Shown: in pieces, positions 34,400 through 47,729 of the stretch | How positions within the stretch are numbered: the stretch's first letter is position 1 | How the letters are laid out: each line of letters opens with the position of its first letter | NCBI GenBank assembly: GCA_920105625.2 | Contig: OV050032.1 | Span: 131,655,897 to 131,719,896, forward strand | Length of the DNA: 64,000 nucleotides | Source of the DNA: Clusia tigrina | Taxonomy: Eukaryota > Arthropoda > Insecta > Diptera > Clusiidae | Reading direction: 5' to 3' | Notes under the pieces: generated by a model | Database searches by the model: none | Told to the model about the DNA's origin: nothing | What the model saw: only the letters and a program-made list of their open reading frames with translations | Position numbers and translations under genes: made by a program

Positions 34400-36683
34400 G
34401 GTGTGCTAATTATAAGTCCCACCTAGGTGTGCTAATTATAAGTGCCAACAAGGTGTGCTAATTATATGTCCACTTTGGTGTGCTATTTATATGTCCAACC
34501 TAGGTGTGCTAATTATAAGTCCCATTTGGGTGTGTGTCAATTTAAAGTGAGAAATCTACAAATTTTTTCGCTTTGAATGTTTTAATTAATTTACACAACT
34601 AACTTGGAATTAATCTAGACAATTTTGTTGGAATTAATTTGGACAGTTTTTGTGTAAATTTCAAAATTCTATCGTTCCTAATGCTAATTATAAGTCCCTT
34701 TTGGGTGTGTGTCAATTTAAAGTGAGAAATCTAAAAAATTTTTCGATACCAATGTTGGAATTAATTTACACAATGTTGGAATTAATTTACACAATGTTGG
34801 AATAAATTTACACAATGTTGGAATTAATTTACACAATTAACTTGGAATTAATTTGGACAATTTTGTTGGAATTAATTTGGACAGTTTTTGTGTAAATTTC
34901 AAAATTCTATCGTTGCTATTTCATCTGGGTGTGCTAATTATAGGTCCCAACAAGGTGTGCTAATTATAAATCCACTTGGGTGTGCTAATTATAAGTCCTA
35001 CCTTGGTGTGCTAATTATAAGTCCCATTTGGGTGTGTGTCAATTTAATGTGAGAAAACTAAAAATTTTTTCACTTTGAATGTTGGAATTAATTTACACAA
35101 TTAACTTGGAATTAATCTGGACAATTTTGTTGGAATTAATTTGGACAGTTTTTGTGTAAATTTCAAAATTCTATCGTTGCTATTTCATCTGGGTGTGCTA
35201 ATTATAAGTCCCAACAAGGTGTGCTAATTATAATTCCCACCTAGGTGTGCTAATTATAAGTCCTACCTTGGTGTGCTAATTATAAGTCCCATTTGGGTGT
35301 GTGTCAATTTAATGTGAGAAAACTAAAAATTTTTTCGCCATGAATGTTGGAATTAATTTACACAACTAACTTGGAATTAATCTGGACAATTTTGTTGGAA
35401 TTAATTTGGACAGTTTTTGTGTAAATTTCAAAATTCTATCGTTGCTATTTCATCTCGGTGTGCTAATTATAAGTCCCAACAAGGTGTGCTAATTATAAGT
35501 CCCACCTAGGTGTGCTAATTATAAGTCCTACCTTAGTGTGCTAATTATAAGTCCCATTTGGGTGTGTGTCAATTTAAAGTGAGAAATCCAACATTTTTTC
35601 GATATCAATGTTGGAATTAATTTACACAATTAACTTGGAGTTAATCTGGACAATTTTGTTGGAATTAATTTGGACAGTTTTTGTGGAAATTTCAAAATTC
35701 TATCGTTGCTATTTCATCTTGGTGTGCTAATTATAAGTCCCAACAAGGTGTGCTAATTATATGTCCACTTTGGTGTGCTATTTATATGTCCCACCTAGGT
35801 GTGCTAATTATAAGTCCCATTTGGGTGTGTGTCAATTTAATGTGAGAAAACTAAAAATTTTTTCACTTTGAATGTTGGAATTAATTTACACAATTAACTT
35901 GGAATTAATCTGGACAATTTTGTTGGAATTAATTTGGACAGTTTTTGTGTAAATTTCAAAATTCTATCGTTGCTATTTCATCTGGGTGTGCTAATTATAA
36001 GTCCCAACAAGGTGTGCTAATTATAAGTTCCACCGAGGTGTGCTAATTATAAGTCCTACCTTGGTGTGCTAATTATAAGTCCCATTTGGGTGTGTGTCAA
36101 TTTAATGTGAGAAATCTAAAAATTTTTTCGCTATGAATGTTGGAATTAATTTACACAATTAACTAGGAATTAATCTGGACAATTTTGTTGGAATTAATTT
36201 GGACAGTTTTTGTGTAAATTTCAAAATTCTATCGTTGCTATTTCATCTCGGTGTGCTATTTATAAGTCCCAACTAGGTGTGCTAATTATAAGTCCACTTG
36301 GGAGTGCTAATTATAAGTCCCACCTAGGTGTGCTAATTATAAGTCCAAACAAGGTGTGCTAATTATAAGTCCCACCTAGGTGTGCTAATTATAAGTCCCA
36401 CCTAGGTGTGCTAATTATAAGTCCCAACAAGGTGTGCTAATTATAAGTCCCATTTGGGTGTGTGTCAATTTAAAGTGAGAAATCTAAAAAATTTTTCGAT
36501 ACCAATGTTGGAATTAATTTACACAATGTTGGAATTAATTTACACAATGTTGGAATTAATTTACACAATGTTGGAATTAATTTACACAATTAACTTGGAA
36601 TTAATTTGGACAATTTTGTTGGAATTAATTTGGACAGTTTGTTATATAATTGTAAACAAGTTTTTAATAAAAATGATAGCATG
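34400..36683 (+). repeat. Full B block, 8 bodies
   Basis: B5-B6-B2-B4-B1-B2-B3, a D run, then B7 with four 21-mers. This is the most complete B order and can serve as the reference HOR. B7 tail at 36,639-36,683. B7 has ATCTAAAAAATTTTTCG, like B6, so B6 and B7 here may have exchanged sequence. Confidence 0.92.
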
Positions 36684-37908
36684 TCGGTGTTATTATTATA
36701 ATAAAAATTTGGTATAACTCCAACACTCAGTATGATCCAATCCAAAGTACCGCCTCAGTCAAACTGAGGCGGTACATCTCTCAAATAATAACGGAGGTGT
36801 GCTAATTATAAGTCCCAACAAGGTGTGCTAATTATAATTCGGTGTTATTATTATAATTAAAATTTGGTATAACTCCAACACTCAGTATGATCCAATCCAA
36901 AGGACATATCCAGGTGGGGAGTTTGACTGAGGCGGTACATCTCTCAAATAATAACGGAGGTGTGCTAATTATAAGCCCCAACAAGGTGTGCTAATTATAA
37001 TTCGGTGTTATTATTATAATTAAAATTTGGTATAACTCCAACACTCAGTATGATCCAATCCAAAGGACATATCCAGGTTGGGAGTTTGACTGAGGCGGTA
37101 CATCTCTCAAATAATAACGGAGGTGTGCTAATTATAATTCGGTGTTATTATTATAATTAAAGTTTGGTATAACTCCAACACTCAGTATGATCCAATCCAA
37201 AGGACATATCCAGGTGGGGAGTTTGACTGATGCGGTACATCTCTGAAATGATAACGGAGGTGTGCTAATTATAAGTCCCAACAAGGTGTGCTAATTATAA
37301 TTCGGTGTTATTATTATAATTAAAATTTGGTATAACTCCAACACTCAGTATGATCCAATCCAAAGGACATATCCAGGTGGGGAGTTTGACTGAGGCGGTA
37401 CATCTCTCAAATAATAACGGAGGTGTGCTAATTATAAGTCCCAACAAGGTGTGCTAATTATAATTCGGTGTTATTATTATAATTAAAATTTGGTATAACT
37501 CCAACACTCAGTATGATCCAATTCAAGGACATATCCAGGTGGGGAGTTTGACTGAGGCGGTACATCTCTCAAATAATAACGGAGGTGTGCTAACTATAAG
37601 TCCCAACAAGGTGTGCTAATTATAATTCGGTGTTATTATTATAATTAAAATTTGGTATAACTCCAACACTCAGTATGATCCAATTCAAGGACATATCCAG
37701 GTGGGGAGTTTGACTGAGGCGGTACATCTCTCAAATAATAACGGAGGTGTGCTAATTATAAGTCCCAACAAGGTGTGCTAATTATAATTCGGTAGTATTA
37801 TTATAATTAAAATTTGGTATAACTCCAACACTCAGTATGATCCAATCCAAAGGACATATCCAGGTGGGGAGTTTGACTGAGGCGGTACATCTCTCAAATA
37901 ATAACGGA
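36684..37908 (+). repeat. A array, 8 units
   Basis: Palindromic unit plus seven others. Near 37,130 one D linker is skipped (ACGGAGGTGTGC, AATTATAATTCGG), giving a unit 26 bp short. Markers: AAGTTTGGTATAACTCC, CTCTGAAATGATAACGG, TTCGGTAGTATTATT. Confidence 0.92.
36747..36775. repeat. 29 bp palindrome in A, copy 4, loop inverted
   Basis: Same 13 bp arms as the other copies but loop CAA, the reverse complement of TTG. The 29 bp element as a whole is therefore present in the opposite orientation within unchanged flanks. Confidence 0.95.
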
Positions 37909-40213
37909 GGTGTGCTAATTATAAGTCCCACCTAGGTGTGCTAATTATAAGTGCCAACAAGGTGTGCTAATTATATGTCCACTTTGGTGTGCTATTTATA
38001 TGTCCAACCTAGGTGTGCTAATTATAAGTCCCATTTGGGTGTGTGTCAATTTAAAGTGAGAAATCTACAAATTTTTTCGCTTTGAATGTTTTATTTAATT
38101 TACACAACTAACTTGGAATTAATCTAGACAATTTTGTTGGAATTAATTTGGACAGTTTTTGTGTAAATTTCAAAATTCTATCGTTCCTAATGCTAATTAT
38201 AAGTCCCTTTTGGGTGTGTGTCAATTTAAAGTGAGAAATCTAAAAAATTTTTCGATACCAATGTTGGAATTAATTTACACAATGTTGGAATTAATTTACA
38301 CAATGTTGGAATAAATTTACACAATGTTGGAATTAATTTACACAATTAACTTGGAATTAATTTGGACAATTTTGTTGGAATTAATTTGGACAGTTTTTGT
38401 GTAAATTTCAAAATTCTATCGTTGCTATTTCATCTGGGTGTGCTAATTATAGGTCCCAACAAGGTGTGCTAATTATAAATCCACTTGGGTGTGCTAATTA
38501 TAAGTCCTACCTTGGTGTGCTAATTATAAGTCCCATTTGGGTGTGTGTCAATTTAATGTGAGAAAACTAAAAATTTTTTCACTTTGAATGTTGGAATTAA
38601 TTTACACAATTAACTTGGAATTAATCTGGACAATTTTGTTGGAATTAATTTGGACAGTTTTTGTGTAAATTTCAAAATTCTATCGTTGCTATTTCATCTG
38701 GGTGTGCTAATTATAAGTCCCAACAAGGTGTGCTAATTATAAGTCCCACCTAGGTGTGCTAATTATAAGTCCTACCTTGGTGTGCTAATTATAAGTCCCA
38801 TTTGGGTGTGTGTCAATTTAATGTGAGAAAACTAAAAATTTTTTCGCCATGAATGTTGGAATTAATTTATACAACTAACTTGGAAATAATCTGGACAATT
38901 TTGTTGGAATTAATTTGGACAGTTTTTGTGTAAATTTCAAAATTCTATCGTTGCTATTTCATCTCGGTGTGCTAATTATAAGTCCCAACAAGGTGTGCTA
39001 ATTATAAGTCCCACCTAGGTGTGCTAATTATAAGTCCTACCTTAGTGTGCTAATTATAAGTCCCATTTGGGTGTGTGTCAACTTAAAGTGAGAAATCCAA
39101 CATTTTTTCGATATCAATGTTGGAATTAATTTACACAATTAACTTGGAGTTAATCTGGACAATTTTGTTGGAATTAATTTGGACAGTTTTTGTGGAAATT
39201 TCAAAATTCTATCGTTGCTATTTCATCTTGGTGTGCTAATTATAAGTCCCAACAAGGTGTGCTAATTATATGTCCACTTTGGTGTGCTATTTATATGTCC
39301 CACCTAGGTGTGCTAATTATAAGTCCCATTTGGGTGTGTGTCAATTTAATGTGAGAAAACTAAAAATTTTTTCACTTTGAATGTTGGAATTAATTTACAC
39401 AATTAACTTGGAATTAATCTGGACAATTTTGTTGGAATTAATTTGGACAGTTTTTGTGTAAATTTCAAAATTCTATCGTTGCTATTTCATCTGGGTGTGC
39501 TAATTATAAGTCCCAACAAGGTGTGCTAATTATAAGTCCCACCGAGGTGTGCTAATTATAAGTCCTACCTTGGTGTGCTAATTATAAGTCCCATTTGGGT
39601 GTGTGTCAATTTAATGTGAGAAATCTAAAAATTTTTTCGCTATGAATGTTGGAATTAATTTACACAATTAACTTGGAATTAATCTGGACAATTTTGTTGG
39701 AATTAATTTGGACAGTTTTTGTGTAAATTTCAAAATTCTATCGTTGCTATTTCATCTCGGTGTGCTATTTATAAGTCCCAACTAGGTGTGCTAATTATAA
39801 GTCCACTTGGGAGTGCTAATTATAAGTCCCACCTAGGTGTGCTAATTATAAGTCCAAACAAGGTGTGCTAATTATAAGTCCCACCTAGGTGTGCTAATTA
39901 TAAGTCCCACCTAGGTGTGCTAATTATAAGTCCCAACAAGGTGTGCTAATTATAAGTCCCATTTGGGTGTGTGTCAATTTAAAGTGAGAAATCTTAAAAT
40001 TTTTTCGATACCAATGTTGGAATTAATTTACACAATGTTGGAATTAATTTACACAATGTTGGAATTAATTTACACAATGTTGGAATTAATTTACACAATG
40101 TTGGAATTAATTTACACAATTAACTTGGAATTAATTTGGACAATTTTGTTGGAATTAATTTGGACAGTTTGTTATATAATTGTAAACAAGTTTTTAATAA
40201 AAATGATAGCATG
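37909..40213 (+). repeat. Full B block, 8 bodies
   Basis: Copy of 34,400-36,683 at an offset of 3,509 bp. B7 has five 21-mers (four in the other copy) and GAAATCTTAAAATTTTTTCG. B7 tail at 40,169-40,213. Confidence 0.92.
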
Positions 40214-41276
40214 TCGGTGTTATTATTATAATTAAAATTTGGTATAACTCCAACACTCAGTATGATCCAATCCAAAGTACCGCCTCAGTTTGACTGAGGC
40301 GGTACATCTCTCAAATAATAACGGAGGTGTGCTAATTATAAGTCCCAACAAGGTGTGCTAATTATAATTCGGTGTTATTATTATAATTAAAATTTGGTAT
40401 AACTCCAACACTCAGTATGATCCAATTCAAGGACATATCCAGGTGGGGAGTTTGACTGAGGCGGTACATCTCTCAAATAATAACGGAGGTGTGCTAATTA
40501 TAAGTCCCAACAAGGTGTGCTAATTATAATTCGGTGTTATTATTATAATTAAAATTTGGTATAACTCCAACACTCAGTATGATCCAATCCAAAGGACATA
40601 TCCAGGTGGGGAGTTTGACTGAGGCGGTACATCTCTCAAATAATAACGGAGGTGTGCTAATTATAAGTCCCACCTAGGTGTGCTAATTATAATTCGGTGT
40701 TATTATTATAATTAAAATTTGGTATAACTCCAACACTCAGTATGATCCAATCCAAAGGACATATCCAGGTGGGGAGTTTGACTGAGGCGGTACATCTCTC
40801 AAATAATAACGGAGGTGTGCTAATTATAAGTCCCAACAAGGTGTGCTAATTATAATTCGGTGTTATTATTATAATTAAAATTTGGTATAACTCCAACACT
40901 CAGTATGATCCAATCCAAAGGACATATCCAGGTTGGGAGTTTGACTGAGGCGGTACATCTCTCAAATAATAACGGAGGTGTGCTAATTATAATTCGGTGT
41001 TATTATTATAATTAAAATTTGGTATAACTCCAACACTCAGTATGATCCAATCCAAAGGACATATCCAGGTGGGGAATTTGACTGAGGCGGTACATCTCTC
41101 AAATAATAACGGAGGTGTGCTAATTATAAGTCCCAACAAGGTGTGCTAATTATAATTCGGTGTTATTATTATAATTAAAATTTGGTATAACTCCAACACT
41201 CAGTATGATCCAATCCAAAGGACATATCCAGGTGGGGAGTTTGACTGAGGCGGTACATCTCTCAAATAATAACGGA
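40214..41276 (+). repeat. A array, 7 units
   Basis: Palindromic unit plus six. Near 40,980 a D linker is skipped, like that near 37,130, marking the two arrays as relatives. The last linker AAGCCCCACC is private. Confidence 0.92.
40277..40305. repeat. 29 bp palindrome in A, copy 5
   Basis: 13 bp arms, loop TTG. Confidence 0.95.
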
Positions 41277-41592
41277 GGTGTGCTAATTATAAGCCCCACC
41301 TAGGTGTGCTAATTATAAGTGCCAACAAGGTGTGCTAATTATATATCCACTTTGGTGTGCTATTTATATGTCCAACCTAGGTGTGCTAATTATAAGTCCC
41401 ATTTGGGTGTGTGTCAATTTAAAGTGAGAAATCTACAAATTTTTTCGCTTTGAATGTTTTAATTAATTTACACAACTAACTTGGAATTAATCTAGACAAT
41501 TTTGTTGGAATTAATTTGGACAGTTTTTGTGTAAATTTCAAAATTCTATCGTTGCTATTTCTTCTGAGTGTGCTAATTATAAGTCCCAACTA
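41277..41592 (+). repeat. B5 body with D linkers
   Basis: Single B5 with the tail CTTCTGAGTGTGC, preceding the C array as at 9.2 kb. Confidence 0.92.
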
Positions 41593-41640
41593 GGTGTGTA
41601 TGTTACTTAAATATGAGAAATCTATACATTTACTCGACCC
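41593..41640 (+). repeat. B/C transition segment, copy 3
   Basis: As 9,458-9,505 except for CGACCC at the end. Confidence 0.8.
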
Positions 41641-42129
41641 GAATGGCAAAAAGTGGTGGTCCGGTAGTTGGGTGAGACACGCCAACTATGGAAATAAACT
41701 TTAAAATTAATTTAAACAATATTTTTGTAAATTGAAAAATTTTCCATACAAAAAAACTAAGATAAGATGTTACCGCCAAGAAATCTATATAGTTGGTCGA
41801 CCTGAATGGCAAAAAGTGGTGGTTTGGTAGTTGAGTGGGGCCCTCCAACTAATGATATGAACTTAAATATCAATTAAAACAATATTTTGGTAAATTTAAA
41901 AATTTTCCATACAAAAAAACTAAGATAAGATGTTACCGCCAAGAAATCTATATAGTGGGTCGACCTGAATGGCAAAAAGTTGTGGTTTGGTAGTTGAGTG
42001 GGGCCCTCCAAGTAATGATATGAAGTTAAATATCAATTAAAACAATATTTTTGTAAATTGAAAAATTTTTCATACAAAAAAACTAAGATAAGATGTTACC
42101 TCCAAGAAATCTATATAGTTGGTCGACCT
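41641..42129 (+). repeat. C array, 3 units
   Basis: Units at 41,641, 41,804 and 41,967, each 163 bp. The last has AAAGTTGTGGTTTGG and CCAAGTAATG, the form found last in the arrays at 9.5 and 18.2 kb, so this array lost internal units and kept both ends. Confidence 0.94.
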
Positions 42130-42220
42130 GGTTGTAAGTGGTAGAGCAGCTGCCATACTGCGATCCACTGAAGCTTATCCTTTGCTTGACGATTCGAGAA
42201 AAAAAAATCGAAAAAAATTG
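42130..42220 (+). other. tRNA-like segment, copy 4
   Basis: Same sequence as the other copies. Confidence 0.35.
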
Positions 42221-42327
42221 TATATGTAAATAAATACCATTATATATATATAAGATATTATTATATATTTATTATACTCCTACAAATCATCATCGTGTTT
42301 GTATTGTGTATATAATATTATATAATA

Positions 42328-42372
<45 letters not shown>

Positions 42373-42560
42373 ATGGATGCTGAGATGATGTATATTTTTT
42401 ATATATATATATATAAAATAATATTAATTATTTATATATATAATGTCTATAATATATATTATTTTATAATACATATAATACTACTTTATTGTATTTATAT
42501 AATATTTTTTGGATATTATATAAATCGAATATGTGAGATATATAGATTATGCTATATATG
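42221..42560 (+). repeat. AT-rich part of T segment, copy 4
   Basis: As copy 1 with the shortest TA run. Confidence 0.9.
42331..42369. repeat. (AT)n microsatellite, about 39 bp
   Basis: Uninterrupted TA run, less than half as long as in copy 3. Confidence 0.97.
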
Positions 42561-44055
42561 TCCACTTGGGTGTGCTAATTATAAGTCAGACCTAGGTGTG
42601 CTAATTATAAGTCCTACCTTGGTGTGCTAATTATAAGTCCCAACAAGGTGTGCTAATTATAAGTCCCTTTTGGGTGTGTGTCAATTTAAAGTGAGAAATC
42701 TAAAAATTTTTTCGATACCAATGTTGGAATTAATTTACACAATGGTGGAATTAATTTACACAATGTTGGAATTAATTTACACAATGTTGGAATTAATTTA
42801 CACAATTAACTTGGAATTAATTTGGACAATTTTGTTGGAATTAATTTGGACAGTTTTTGTGTAAATTTCAAAATTCTATCGTTGCTATTTCATCTGGGTG
42901 TGCTAATTATAAGTCCCAACAAGATGTGCTAATTATAAATCCACTTGGGTGTGCTATTTATAAGTCCACTTGGGTGTGCTAATTATAAGTCCCAACAAGG
43001 TGTGCTAATTATAAGTCCCATTTGGGTGTGTGTCAATTTAATGTGAGAAAACTAAAAATTTTTTCGCCATGAATGTTGGAATTAATTTACACAACTAACT
43101 TGGAATTAATCTGGACAATTTTGTTGGAATTAATTTGGACAGTTTTTGTGTAAATTTCAAATTTCTATCGTTGCTATTTCATCTCGGTGTGCTAATTATA
43201 AGTCCCAACAAGGTGTGCTAATTATAAGTCCCACCTAGGTGTGCTAATTATAAGTCCTACCTTGGTGTGCTAATTATAAGTCCCATTTGGATGTGTGTCA
43301 ATTTAAAGTGAGAAATCCAACATTTTTTCGATATCAATGTTGGAATTAATTTACACAATTAACTTGGAATTAATCTGGACAATTTTGTTGGAATTAATTT
43401 GGACAGTTTTTGTGGAAATTTCTAAATTCTATCGTTGCTATTTCATCTTGGTGTGCTAATTATAAGTCCCAACAAGGTGTGCTAATTATATGTCCACTTT
43501 GGTGTGCTATTTATATGTCCCAACTAGGTGTGCTAATTATAAGTCCCATTTGGGTGTGTGTCAATTTAATGTGAGAAAACTAAAAATTTTTTCACTTTGA
43601 ATGTTGGAATTAATTTACACAATTAACTTGGAATTAATCTGGACAATTTTGTTGGAATTAATTTGGACAGTTTTTGTGTAAATTTCAAAATTCTATCGTT
43701 GCTATTTCATCTGGGTGTGCTAATTATAAGTCCCAACAAGGTGTGCTAATTATAAGTCCCACCGAGGTGTGCTAATTATAAGTCCTACCTTGGTGTGCTA
43801 ATTATAAGTCCCATTTGGGTGTGTGTCAATTTAATGTGAGAAATCTAAAAATTTTTTCGCTATGAATGTTGGAATTAATTTACACAATTAACTTGGAATT
43901 AATCTGGACAATTTTGTTGGAATTAATTTGGACAGTTTTTGTGTAAATTTCAAAATTCTATCGTTGCTATTTCATCTCGGTGTGCTATTTATAAGTCCCA
44001 ACTAGGTGTGCTAATTATAAGTCCACTTGGGAGTGCTAATTATAAGTCCCAACAA
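42561..44055 (+). repeat. B block B8-B4-B1-B2-B3
   Basis: AAGTCAGACC in the first linker, as after the first two T segments. Private changes: CAACAAGATGTGC, TTCAAATTTCTATCG, TATGTCCCAACTAGG. Confidence 0.92.
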
Positions 44056-46107
44056 GGTGTGCTAATTATAATTCGGTGTTATTATTATAATTAAAATTTG
44101 GTATAACTCCAACACTCAGTATGATCCAATTCAAGGACATATCCAGGTGGGGAGTTTGACTGAGGCGGTACATCTCTCAAATAATAACGGAGGTGTGCTA
44201 ATTATAAGTCCCAACAAGGTGTGCTAGTTGGGACTTAGTGCTCAGTATGATCCAATCCAAAGGACATATCCAGGTTGGGAGTTTGACGGAGGCGGTACAT
44301 CTCTCAAATAATAACGGAGGTGTGCTAATTATAAGTCCCAACAAGGTGTGCTAATTATAATTCGGTGTTATTATTATAATTAAAATTTGGTATAACTCCA
44401 ACACTCAGTATGATCCAATCCAAAGGACATATCCAGGTGGGGAGTTTGACTGAGGCGGTACATCTCTCAAATAATAACGGAGGTGTGCTAATTATAAGTC
44501 CCAACAAGGTGTGCTAATTATAATTCGGTGTTATTATTATAATTAAAATTTGGTATAACTCCAACACTCAGTATGATCCAATTCAAGGACATATCCAGGT
44601 GGGGAGTTTGACTGAGGCGGTACATCTCTCAAATAATAACGGAGGTGTGCTAATTATAAGTCCCAACAAGGTGTGCTAATTATAATTCGGTGTTATTATT
44701 ATAATTAAAATTTGGTATAACTCCAACACTCAGTATGATCCAATTCAAGGACATATCCAGGTGGGGAGTTTGACTGAGGCGGTACATCTCTCAAATAATA
44801 ACGGAGGTGTGCTAATTATAAGTCCCAACAAGGTGTGCTAATTATAATTCGGTGTTATTATTATAATTAAAATTTGGTATAACTCCAACACTCAGTATGA
44901 TCCAATTCAAGGACATATCCAGGTGGGGAGTTTGACTGATGCGGTACATCTCTCAAATAATAACGGAGGTGTGCTAATTATAAGTCCCAACAAGGTGTGC
45001 TAATTATAATTCGGTGTTATTATTATAATTAAAATTTGGTATAACTCCAACACTCAGTATGATCCAATCCAAAGGACATATCCAGGTGGGGAGTTTGACC
45101 GTGGCGGTACATCTCTCAAATGATAACGGAGGTGTGCTAATTATAAGTCCCAACAAGGTGTGCTAATTATAATTCGGTGTTATTATTATAATTAAAATTT
45201 GGTATAACTCCAAAACTCAGTATGATCCAATCCAAAGGACATATCCAGGTGGGGAGTTTGACTGAGGCGGTACATCTCTCAAATAATAACGGAGGTGTGC
45301 TAATTATAAGTCCCAACAAGGTGTGCTAATTATAATTCGGTGTTATTATTATAATTAAAATTTGGTATAACTCCAACACTCAGTATGATCCAATCCAAAG
45401 GACATATCCAGGTGGGGAGTTTGACTGAGGCGGTACATCTCTCAAATAATAACGGAGGTGTGCTAATTATAAGTCCCAACAAGGTGTGCTAATTATAATT
45501 CGGTGTTATTATTAGAATTAAAATTTGGTATAACTCCAACACTCAGTATGATCCAATTCAAGGACATATCCAGGTGGGGAGTTTGACTGAGGCGGTACAT
45601 CTCTCAAATAATAACGGAGGTGTGCTAATTATAAGTCCCAACAAGGTGTGCTAATTATAATTCGGTGTTATTATTATAATTAAAATTTGGTATAACTCCA
45701 ACACTCAGTATGATCCAATCCAAAGGACATATCCAGGTGGGGAGTTTGATTGTGGCGGTACATCTCTCAAATAATAACGGAGGTGTGCTAATTAAAAGTC
45801 CCACCTAGGTGTGCTAATTATAATTCGGTGTTATTATTATATTTAAAATTTGGTATAACTCCAACACTCAGTATGATCCAATCCAAAGGACATATCCAGG
45901 TGGGGAGTTTGACTGAGGCGGTACATCTCTCAAATAATAACGGAGGTGTGCTAATTATAAGTCCCAACAAGGTGTGCTAATTATAATTCGGTGTTATTAT
46001 TATAATTAAAATTTGGTATAACTCCAACACTCAGTATGATCCAATCCAAAGGACATATCCAGGTGGGGAGTTTGACTGAGGCGGTACATCTCTCAAATGA
46101 TAACGGA
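44056..46107 (+). repeat. A array, 13 units
   Basis: Copy of 1,307-3,358 (offset 42,749): hairpin unit second, then GACTGATGCGG, GACCGTGGCGG, TATTAGAATT and GTTTGATTGTGG in the same order. Confidence 0.93.
44205..44237. repeat. Hairpin of A variant, copy 6
   Basis: Arms and loop unchanged. Confidence 0.9.
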
Positions 46108-46977
46108 GGTGTGCTAATTATAAGTCCCAACAAGGTGTGCTAATTATAAGTCCCACCTAGGTGTGCTAATTATAAGTCCTACCTTGGTGTGCTAATTATA
46201 AGTCCCATTTGGATGTGTGTCAATTTAAAGTGAGAAATCCAACATTTTTTCGATATCAATGTTGGAATTAATTTACACAATTAACTTGGAATTAATCTGG
46301 ACAATTTTGTTGGAATTAATTTGGACAGTTTTTGTGGAAATTTCTAAATTCTATCGTTGCTATTTCATCTTGGTGTGCTAATTATAAGACCCAACAAGGT
46401 GTGCTAATTATATGTCCACTTTGGTGTGCTATTTATATGTCCCACCTAGGTGTGCTAATTATAAGTCCCATTTGGGTGTGTGTCAATTTAATGTGAGAAA
46501 ACTAAAAATTTTTTCACTTTGAATGTTGGAACTAATTTACACAATTAACTTGGAATTAATCTGGACAATTTTGTTGGAATTAATTTGGACAGTTTTTGTG
46601 TAAATTTCAAAATTCTATCGTTGCTATTTCATCTGGGTGTGCTAATTATAAGTCCCAACAAGGTGTGCTAATTATAAGTCCCACCGAGGTGTGCTAATTA
46701 TAAGTCCTACCTTGGTGTGCTAATTATAAGTCCCATTTGGGTGTGTGTCAATTTAATATGAGAAATCTAAAAATTTTTTCGCTATGAATGTTGGAATTAA
46801 TTTACACAATTAACTTGGAATTAATCTGGACAATTTTGTTGGAATTAATTTGGACAGTTTTTGTGTAAATTTCAAAATTCTATCGTTGCTATTTCATCTC
46901 GGTGTGCTATTTATAAGTCCCAACTAGGTGTGCTAATTATAAGTCCACTTGGGAGTGCTAATTATAAGTCCCAACAA
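46108..46977 (+). repeat. B block B1-B2-B3
   Basis: Copy of 3,359-4,228, with GGAACTAATTT and TTTAATATGAG shared. AAGACCCAACAAGG is private. Confidence 0.92.
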
Positions 46978-47729
46978 GGTGTGCTAATTATAATTCGGTG
47001 TTATTATTATAATTAAAATTTGGTATAACTCCAACACTCAGTATGATCCAATTCAAGGACATATCCAGGTGGGGAGTTTGACTGAGGCGGTACATCTCTC
47101 AAATAATAACGGAGGTGTGCTAATTATAAGTCCCAACAAGGTGTGCTAGTTGGGACTTAGTGCTCAGTATGATCCAATCCAAAGGACATATCCAGGTTGG
47201 GAGTTTGACTGAGGCGGTACATCTCTCAAATAATAACGGAGGTGTGCTAATTATAAGTCCCAACAAGGTGTGCTAATTATAATTCGGTGTTATTATTATA
47301 ATTAAAATTTGGTATAACTCCAACACTCAGTATGATCCAATCCAAAGGACATATCCAGGTGGGGAGTTTGACTGAGGCCGTACATCTCTCAAATAATAAC
47401 GGAGGTGTGCTAATTATAAGTCCCAACAAGGTGTGCTAATTATAATTCGGTGTTATTATTATAATTGAAATTTGGTATAACTCCAACACTCAGTATGATC
47501 CAATCCAAAGGACATATCCAGGTGGGGAGTTTGACTGAGGCGGTACATCTCTCAAATAATAACGGAGGTGTGCTAATTATAAGTCTCAACAAGGTGTGCT
47601 AATTATAATTCGGTGTTATTATTATAATTAAAATTTGGTATAACTCCAACACTCAGTATGATCCAATCCAAAGGACATATCCAGGTTGGGAGTTTGACTG
47701 AGGCGGTACATCTCTCAAATAATAACGGA
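46978..47729 (+). repeat. A array, 5 units
   Basis: Corresponds to 4,229-4,491 but with three further units after the hairpin unit (489 bp), including GAGGCCGTACATC and AAGTCTCAACAAGG. Confidence 0.92.
47127..47159. repeat. Hairpin of A variant, copy 7
   Basis: Arms and loop unchanged. Confidence 0.9.
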
